Part shown: positions 1 to 5,277 of the stretch, one piece after another
Position numbering within the stretch: the first letter of the stretch is position 1
How the letters are laid out: each line of letters starts with the position of its first letter
Assembly: GCA_041591635.1 (NCBI GenBank)
Contig: JBFHRO010000172.1
Coordinates: 1-6,949, forward strand
DNA: 6,949 bases
Source: JACKOD01 sp041591635
GTDB taxonomy: Bacteria; Pseudomonadota; Gammaproteobacteria; Pseudomonadales; Oleiphilaceae
Direction of reading: 5' to 3'
Made by a program: the position numbers and the translations under genes
Notes under the pieces: generated by a model
What the model was told of the DNA's origin: nothing
The model's database searches: none
The model's input: only the letters and a program-made list of their open reading frames with translations

Positions 1-1503
1 ATTTCCCAAGGGGGGGGTGAGGTCGCCTGCCAACGGCATCTGGCCCGAGGCAAACTGCTGCCGCGGGAGCGCATTCGCCAGCTGCTCGACCCCGGCTCGC
101 CTTTTCTGGAAATTGCCCAGCTCGCCGCCCATCAGGTGTACGAGGATCACCTGCCCGCTGCCGGCGTGATTGCAGGCATCGGGCGCGTTGAGGGCGTGGA
201 GTGCATGATTGTGGCCAATGACTCCACCGTGAAAGGCGGCACCTACTACCCGCTGACGGTAAAAAAACACCTGCGGGCCCAGACGATCGCCGAAGAAAAC
301 CGCCTGCCCTGCCTCTATCTTGTCGATTCCGGCGGTGCCAACCTGCCGCAGCAGGATGAGGTGTTTCCCGATCAGGATCATTTCGGTCACATCTTTTTTC
401 GCCAGGCCAACATGTCGGCACTGGGCATTCCCCAGATCGCCGTCGTACTGGGCCTCTGTACGGCCGGGGGAGCCTACGTGCCGGCCATGGCCGATGAAAG
501 CATCATGGTCAAGGGCCAAAGCGCGATTTTTCTGGCCGGCCCCCCCCTGGTCAAAGCCGCCACGGGTGAGGAAGTCAGCGCCGAAGCGCTCGGCGGTGCC
601 GACATTCACTGCAAACTCTCGGGTGTCGCCGATCATTACGCCGAAAACGAGCTGCACGCACTGCAAATTGCACGCCGGTGCGTTCGCAACCTCAACTGGC
701 GCAAGCCCGATCAACTGCGGTTACAGGCACCCACAGCCCCTTTGTACCCGGAGCACGAGCTCAACGGCATTGTTCCCGCCGACCTGAAAACCCCCTACGA
801 CGTGCGTGAGGTCATTGCCCGGATTGTGGACGGCAGCGAACTGGATGAGTTCAAACAGCAATTTGGCACTACCCTGGTCTGTGGCTTCGCACACATCTTT
901 GGTCATCCTGTGGGCATTGTCGCCAACAACGGCATTCTGTTTTCAGAATCGGCCCAAAAGGGCGCCCATTTTATTGAACTCTGCTGTCAGCGCCGGATTC
1001 CATTGGTGTTTTTACAAAACATCACGGGTTTTATGGTGGGCAAAGCATACGAAGAAGGCGGTATCGCCAAGCACGGCGCCAAAATGGTCACCGCCGTGGC
1101 CTGTGCCAAAGTGCCCAAATTCACGCTGGTCATTGGCGGCAGCTTTGGTGCCGGCAACTATGGCATGTGTGGTCGCGCCTACCGGCCCCGGTTTTTGTGG
1201 ATGTGGCCCAACGCACGCATTGCCGTAATGGGCGCAGAACAGGCCGCCGGCGTGCTGGCTCAGGTCAGGAAAGACAACCTCGCCCGCCAGGGTACCCAAT
1301 GGAGCGAGGCCGAGGAACAGCAATTCAAACAGCCCGTGATTGATCAGTTCAATCACCAGGCGCACCCCTACTATGCCAGCGCGCGCCTGTGGGATGACGG
1401 CATCATCAAACCCGAAGACAGCCGCCGGATCTTGGGTCTGGCCATTTCTGCCGCCCTCAATGCCCCGATTCAAGACAGCCGTTTTGGCATTTTTCGCATG
1501 TGA
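1..1503 (+). CDS. liuB: 3-methylcrotonyl-CoA carboxylase, carboxyltransferase (beta) subunit, 5' partial
   Basis: Transfers the carboxyl group from carboxybiotin on the alpha subunit (LiuD) to 3-methylcrotonyl-CoA, giving 3-methylglutaconyl-CoA; cytoplasmic leucine degradation. The frame is open from base 1 to a TGA at 1501-1503, giving 500 codons. Family members are about 535 residues, so roughly 35-40 N-terminal residues lie upstream. The GTG at 136 is internal, because codons before it already read family sequence (HLARGKLLPRER, LLDPGSPFLE). Visible crotonase-fold motifs are GGTYYPLTVKKHLRAQ, AGGAYVPAMADE (about 463-498), FLAGPPLVKAATGEE, and in the second half LQNITGFMVG and GAGNYGMCGRAYRPRF (about 1147-1194), which help form the CoA and biotin sites. 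The C terminus FGIFRM matches the family end, so the 3' end is intact. Geranyl-CoA or propionyl-CoA carboxylase are alternatives, but the HMG-CoA lyase and LiuC neighbours favour methylcrotonyl-CoA. It contains a G8 and a C8 tract, both in frame. Confidence 0.96.
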   Translation: MSQGGGEVACQRHLARGKLLPRERIRQLLDPGSPFLEIAQLAAHQVYEDHLPAAGVIAGIGRVEGVECMIVANDSTVKGGTYYPLTVKKHLRAQTIAEENRLPCLYLVDSGGANLPQQDEVFPDQDHFGHIFFRQANMSALGIPQIAVVLGLCTAGGAYVPAMADESIMVKGQSAIFLAGPPLVKAATGEEVSAEALGGADIHCKLSGVADHYAENELHALQIARRCVRNLNWRKPDQLRLQAPTAPLYPEHELNGIVPADLKTPYDVREVIARIVDGSELDEFKQQFGTTLVCGFAHIFGHPVGIVANNGILFSESAQKGAHFIELCCQRRIPLVFLQNITGFMVGKAYEEGGIAKHGAKMVTAVACAKVPKFTLVIGGSFGAGNYGMCGRAYRPRFLWMWPNARIAVMGAEQAAGVLAQVRKDNLARQGTQWSEAEEQQFKQPVIDQFNHQAHPYYASARLWDDGIIKPEDSRRILGLAISAALNAPIQDSRFGIFRM

Positions 1504-1517
1504 ATACGGCCCCAGAT

Positions 1518-1521
1518 GGAG
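1518..1521 (+). promoter_or_regulatory. Ribosome binding site of liuC (GGAG)
   Basis: GGAG sits 8 bases before the ATG at 1530. It decides the start of liuC: the in-frame GTG at 1500, which overlaps the liuB stop, is preceded by T-rich liuB coding sequence with no purine-rich site. Confidence 0.7.
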
Positions 1522-1529
1522 CTTGCCCT

Positions 1530-2342
1530 ATGATCCCCGAACTGATTAGCTTCCACGTAAGCGACCAAGGCATCTTTACCCTTACCCTGAATCGCCCCGA
1601 TAAGCACAACGCCTTTAACGACCGGTTGATTGCCGAATTACTCTACGCGCTCGAACAGGCAGACCGGCCAGAAGTGCGCGCAATCCTGGTGCGAGGCGCC
1701 GGCAAGCACTTCTGCGCCGGCGCCGATTTGGCCTGGATGCAGCGGATGGTAAACCTGAGCTTTGAGGAAAACCTGCAAGATGCGCGGCAGCTTGCGACCT
1801 TGCTGCGCACCCTCAACGAGCACCCCAAACCTGTGATTGCCGTTGCTCATGGCAGCGCCTTCGGTGGTGCCATCGGCCTGATCGCCTGTGCCGACATTGC
1901 CATTGCCACACCCAACGCCCGCTTTGCCCTCAGTGAAGTGAAGCTGGGGCTGATTCCCGCCACCATCAGCCCCTTCGTCATCGATGCCATTGGCGCCCGC
2001 CGCTGTCGCAAACTGTTTCTCACCGGCGAAAGCTTTTGCGCAGAAGAAGCACTGGAGTACGGGCTGGTACACGAAGTGGTCGCGCAAGAGCAACTTGAGC
2101 AGCGGCTGGCAGAACTGGCCCATACCTTTGCCACGCTTCCCCCCAAAGCCGTCGCCGAGGCCAAGCGTTTGATCCATCAGGTCATACATCCTGAACCCCG
2201 GGGTTCGGTATACGAATTCACCTGTCACCAAATCGCGCAGTTACGCATCGCCCCCGAAGGCCAGGAGGGGCTGCAAGCGTTTCTGGAAAAGCGCCCGCCC
2301 CAATGGCCCAAAGAACCTCCTGCCGAGGGAGACACGCCATGA
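1530..2342 (+). CDS. liuC: 3-methylglutaconyl-CoA hydratase (crotonase family)
   Basis: Hydrates 3-methylglutaconyl-CoA to (S)-HMG-CoA, the step between the carboxylase and HMG-CoA lyase. The chosen ATG gives 270 residues, normal for a single-domain crotonase. A GTG at 1500 would add ten residues and overlap the liuB stop as GTGA, but it lacks a ribosome binding site. Crotonase features are LTLNRPDKHNAFN near residue 20, the oxyanion-hole loop HFCAGADL (60-67), the second glycine-rich loop GSAFGGAIGL (108-117), and LSEVKLGLIPATISPF, in which E136 matches the second catalytic glutamate of rat enoyl-CoA hydratase (Glu164). The first catalytic glutamate (Glu144) aligns with G116. As I recall, bacterial LiuC proteins share this substitution and the P-A-x-I-S-P stretch, which favours LiuC over a generic enoyl-CoA hydratase. 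The 3' end overlaps liuD by 4 bases (ATGA, 2339-2342). Confidence 0.93.
   Translation: MIPELISFHVSDQGIFTLTLNRPDKHNAFNDRLIAELLYALEQADRPEVRAILVRGAGKHFCAGADLAWMQRMVNLSFEENLQDARQLATLLRTLNEHPKPVIAVAHGSAFGGAIGLIACADIAIATPNARFALSEVKLGLIPATISPFVIDAIGARRCRKLFLTGESFCAEEALEYGLVHEVVAQEQLEQRLAELAHTFATLPPKAVAEAKRLIHQVIHPEPRGSVYEFTCHQIAQLRIAPEGQEGLQAFLEKRPPQWPKEPPAEGDTP
2325..2332 (+). promoter_or_regulatory. Ribosome binding site of liuD (GAGGGAGA)
   Basis: A purine-rich run inside the end of liuC, 6 bases before the ATG at 2339. It supports the 2339 start over the in-frame ATG at 2303, which would add 12 residues not found in biotin carboxylases. The liuC stop is within ATGA 2339-2342, so terminating ribosomes could restart here. 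Confidence 0.75.
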
Positions 2343-4360
2343 TCCGCCGTTTATTGATCGCCAATCGGGGCGAAATCGCCTGCCGCATCCTGCGTACTGC
2401 ACAGCATCTGGGCATTCACACCATAGCCGTCTATTCCGATGCCGATCGTCACGCCCAGTTCGTTCGGCAAGCCGATGAAGCCTGGCATCTGGGGCCGCCC
2501 GACCCGCAGTCAAGCTACCTGAATCAGGCCAAAATTCTCGAGATTGCTCGTCTCAGCAAGGCCGATGCCATTCATCCCGGTTACGGCTTTCTGGCTGAAA
2601 ATGCCGCCTTTGCCCAGGCCTGCGAAACACAAGCAGTCATCTTCGTCGGTCCGCCCGCCAGCGCCATCGCCGCCATGGGGCTTAAGAGCGAAGCCAAACA
2701 ACGAATGCATGCGGCCGGCGTGCCACTGGTACCCGGGTATCATGGCGCCGATCAGGACGATGCAACCTTGATCAACGAAGGCAATCGCATTGGCTTCCCC
2801 CTGCTGATCAAGGCCAGTGCTGGCGGCGGCGGAAAGGGCATGCGCATTGTCACCCGTGCCTCAGACCTGGCCGCCGCTATCACCTCGGCCCGGCGTGAAG
2901 CCCGCAACGCCTTCGGTAATAGCGAGCTTTTGATCGAACGCTACATTGCCGAACCGCGCCACGTCGAAGTGCAGATTTTCTGCGATCAACACGGCAACGG
3001 TGTGTATTTGCATGATCGCGACTGCTCCATCCAGCGTCGCCACCAAAAGGTGATCGAGGAAGCACCCGCCCCCGGGCTCAGTGACGTCACCCGGCGTACC
3101 ATGGGCGAAAACGCGCTTAAATGCGCGCATGCCATCGGCTACGTGGGGGCCGGCACCATCGAGTTTCTGCTCGATGCCGACGAAAACTTTTACTTCATGG
3201 AAATGAACACCCGCTTGCAGGTAGAGCACCCGGTAACAGAAATGATTACGCGTCAGGATCTGGTCGAATGGCAACTAAGGGTCGCCGCCGGCGAGCGCCT
3301 GCCGCTGACCCAAGAAGAAATACCTTGTGTCGGCCATGCCATCGAAGCGCGGATTTGTGCCGAGGATATTCACAAGGACTTCCTGCCGGATACCGGACGC
3401 ATCGACTTTATGCGCTTGCCCAGAAACCTGTCTGCACACACCCGCGACCCCGTGTTCAGCCATCCCCTGCGGCTCGACACCGGCATCGTAGAAGGTGACG
3501 AAATATCGGTTTTTTATGACCCCATGATTGCCAAGCTGATTGCCTGGCATCCCGAGCGGCGCGGCGCGGCACACCGGCTCGACAAGGCGCTTGGCGAATA
3601 CCAGATCGGCGGGATAAAAACCAATATCAGTCTGGTGCGCCACATTCTTGCCCATCCGGCGTTTCTGGAAGCCGCCGTGTCGACCCATTTTATCGAAACC
3701 CACCGCGCTGTTCTGATTCCGCCGCTGCACCCGGACCCGCATACCCGAATGACCGCCGCACTGCTGCTGGCGCAGGCCCGCCAGCCGTCCACCGCTGAGA
3801 TTGGCAACGCCTCCTCCCCCTGGGATACGTCAGACTACTGGCAGGTCAATCTTCCGGCCAAAACCCCCATCACCCTTGTCCATGAAGACCAAACCTATGA
3901 CTTCATCATTGAGTTCACCCAGAACCGGAGTTATCGGATTGAGCACGGCCCCCAGACGCTTGAGGCCCGCCTGTTTCTGGATAATGGTAACGCCCTGCGG
4001 GCCGAAATCGATCAGCAACTACGGCATTACCAGTTCAGGATGGACGCCAAGGGGCTCTCGCTCTTTGCCAACGAGCGCCAGTTTGACTTTACCCTTCCCC
4101 AACCCCACACAGGTACACAGGAGCAACAACACAGCCTGCGCGCCCCCATGAACGCGAGAATCGCGGCGCTGCTGGTGGCACCGGGCACTCCTGTGGAAAA
4201 AGGCACGGCCATCCTGGTAGTAGAGGCCATGAAGATGGAACACACCCTCACCAGCCCCCACCCCGGCACCGTTGCGAGCTATTACTGCGCTGTGGGCGAT
4301 CTGGTTACCCCCGCCACCGAACTGGTCGACCTGGTCAAGCGCCAGGAGTCGAAGGCATGA
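2339..4360 (+). CDS. liuD: 3-methylcrotonyl-CoA carboxylase, biotin carboxylase/biotin carrier (alpha) subunit
   Basis: Carboxylates its own covalently bound biotin with ATP and bicarbonate, then passes the carboxyl group to LiuB. It has 673 residues, typical of alpha subunits. The N-terminal biotin carboxylase domain (about 1-446) begins MIRRLLIANRGEIACRI. It has the ATP-binding glycine loop SAGGGGKGMR (160-169, K166), RDCSIQRRHQK ending at K237, and MEMNTRLQVEHPVTE with E288, N290, R292 and E296. R292, E288 and E296 fall at the same numbers as in E. coli AccC, which supports the start at 2339. A less conserved middle region (about 450-590) corresponds to the beta-subunit-contacting BT domain. 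The C-terminal carrier domain has VVEAMKMEH, with K632 as the biotin-bearing lysine 41 residues from the end. It needs biotin protein ligase, which is not in the window. Acetyl- or propionyl-CoA carboxylase alpha is possible by fold, but context fixes the role. It overlaps liuE by 4 bases. Confidence 0.96.
   Translation: MIRRLLIANRGEIACRILRTAQHLGIHTIAVYSDADRHAQFVRQADEAWHLGPPDPQSSYLNQAKILEIARLSKADAIHPGYGFLAENAAFAQACETQAVIFVGPPASAIAAMGLKSEAKQRMHAAGVPLVPGYHGADQDDATLINEGNRIGFPLLIKASAGGGGKGMRIVTRASDLAAAITSARREARNAFGNSELLIERYIAEPRHVEVQIFCDQHGNGVYLHDRDCSIQRRHQKVIEEAPAPGLSDVTRRTMGENALKCAHAIGYVGAGTIEFLLDADENFYFMEMNTRLQVEHPVTEMITRQDLVEWQLRVAAGERLPLTQEEIPCVGHAIEARICAEDIHKDFLPDTGRIDFMRLPRNLSAHTRDPVFSHPLRLDTGIVEGDEISVFYDPMIAKLIAWHPERRGAAHRLDKALGEYQIGGIKTNISLVRHILAHPAFLEAAVSTHFIETHRAVLIPPLHPDPHTRMTAALLLAQARQPSTAEIGNASSPWDTSDYWQVNLPAKTPITLVHEDQTYDFIIEFTQNRSYRIEHGPQTLEARLFLDNGNALRAEIDQQLRHYQFRMDAKGLSLFANERQFDFTLPQPHTGTQEQQHSLRAPMNARIAALLVAPGTPVEKGTAILVVEAMKMEHTLTSPHPGTVASYYCAVGDLVTPATELVDLVKRQESKA
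4344..4348 (+). promoter_or_regulatory. Ribosome binding site of liuE (AGGAG)
   Basis: AGGAG lies inside the end of liuD with 8 bases to the ATG at 4357. The start overlaps the liuD stop as ATGA (4357-4360), the arrangement expected for translational coupling. Confidence 0.78.
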
Positions 4361-5277
4361 GCACCGACAGGAACCTCGACATCAAGATCGTCGAAGTGGG
4401 CCCGCGCGATGGTTTGCAGAACGAACCCACGAGGGTGTCGGTTGACCAGCGTGTCAACCTGATAGACCGGCTCAGCGCCGCTGGTCTGAGTGAAATCGAA
4501 GTGGGCAGTTTTGTTTCTCCCCAATGGGTACCGCAAATGGCCGCCACCGACCAGGTACTGGCCCGTATTCAGCGGCATCCGGGCGTGCGCTATCCGGTAT
4601 TGATTCCCAATCTCCAGGGACTCACCCGCGCCCTGGCGCACGCCCAAAGCGCACCGCTCACCAGCATTGCTGTCTTTACCGGCGCCTCCGAGACCTTCTG
4701 CCAGAAGAATATCAATTGCTCCAGTGCCGAAAGCCTGCGCCGCTTTGCCGACATTCTGGCCGAAGCCGCGCAGCATCAACTGCCGGTACGAGGCTATTTA
4801 AGCTGCGTTATCGGCTGCCCTTACGAAGGCCGGATCCCCGCACCCAAAGTGGCCCAAATGGCCAAAGCACTGTTAGCCATGGGCTGCTATGAAGTCAGCC
4901 TGGGCGACACCATTGGCGTTGCAACCCCCAAAGACATCAAGGATCTGCTGCACTGCCTCGCCAGCGAAGGTTTGACGCACCAGTTGGCACTGCACTGTCA
5001 CGACACCTATGGCCAGGCACTGGCCAACATTTATGCCGCCCTGGATATGGGCATCACCACCTTTGACAGCGCCGTCGCGGGTCTGGGAGGCTGCCCCTAC
5101 GCGCGCGGCGCTTCGGGCAACGTTGCCACCGAAGATCTGCTGTACCTGTTGCACGGCTGTGGCCTCACCACCGGTGTCGATCTCGCCCAGGTTATCACCG
5201 CCGGCCGGTACATTTGCCAGGCACTCAAGCGCCCCAATCAATCCAGGGTCGCCAACGCCCAGGAGCCATCACCATGA
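4357..5277 (+). CDS. liuE: Hydroxymethylglutaryl-CoA lyase
   Basis: Cleaves HMG-CoA to acetyl-CoA and acetoacetate, the carbon-splitting step of leucine degradation; a cytoplasmic metal-dependent TIM-barrel enzyme of the DRE-TIM group. It has 306 residues, a usual bacterial length. The N terminus carries IVEVGPRDGLQNEP with R17 and D18, equivalent to human Arg41 and Asp42. SLGDTIGVATP is the family signature. H213 and H215 in LHCHDTYG are metal ligands, and C246 in GLGGCPYARGASGN is the catalytic cysteine of the flexible G-loop. The spacing from H213 to C246 (33 residues) equals that from His233 to Cys266 in the human enzyme. No organelle targeting extension precedes the first motif. All key residues are present, so it should be active. 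Isopropylmalate/homocitrate synthase relatives are excluded by the GGCPYA-x-GASGN loop. It overlaps the next gene by 4 bases. Confidence 0.97.
   Translation: MSTDRNLDIKIVEVGPRDGLQNEPTRVSVDQRVNLIDRLSAAGLSEIEVGSFVSPQWVPQMAATDQVLARIQRHPGVRYPVLIPNLQGLTRALAHAQSAPLTSIAVFTGASETFCQKNINCSSAESLRRFADILAEAAQHQLPVRGYLSCVIGCPYEGRIPAPKVAQMAKALLAMGCYEVSLGDTIGVATPKDIKDLLHCLASEGLTHQLALHCHDTYGQALANIYAALDMGITTFDSAVAGLGGCPYARGASGNVATEDLLYLLHGCGLTTGVDLAQVITAGRYICQALKRPNQSRVANAQEPSP
5261..5265 (+). promoter_or_regulatory. Ribosome binding site of acetoacetyl-CoA synthetase gene (AGGAG)
   Basis: AGGAG lies within the last codons of liuE, 8 bases before the ATG at 5274. The same spacing is seen before liuC and liuE, and the start overlaps the liuE stop as ATGA (5274-5277). 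Confidence 0.78.

Noticed and set aside
136..138. GTG as a start for liuB
   Set aside because: Conserved family residues are encoded in the same frame back to the first bases of the window, so the true start is upstream.
1012..1473. A 153-codon minus-strand open frame opposite the end of liuB
   Set aside because: Fully covered by conserved liuB sequence, with no recognisable motif; an antisense shadow.
1504..1529. A possible promoter or terminator in the only gap between genes
   Set aside because: The gap is 26 bases, holds just the liuC ribosome binding site, and shows no hairpin with a T run and no -10/-35 pair.
1638..2231. A 197-codon open frame on the minus strand opposite liuC
   Set aside because: It lies wholly inside a well-supported gene, resembles no family, and is the kind of antisense open frame GC-rich coding DNA produces.
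3275..3742. A 155-codon minus-strand open frame opposite liuD
   Set aside because: It runs opposite the end of the biotin carboxylase domain, and its product is not recognisable as a protein family.
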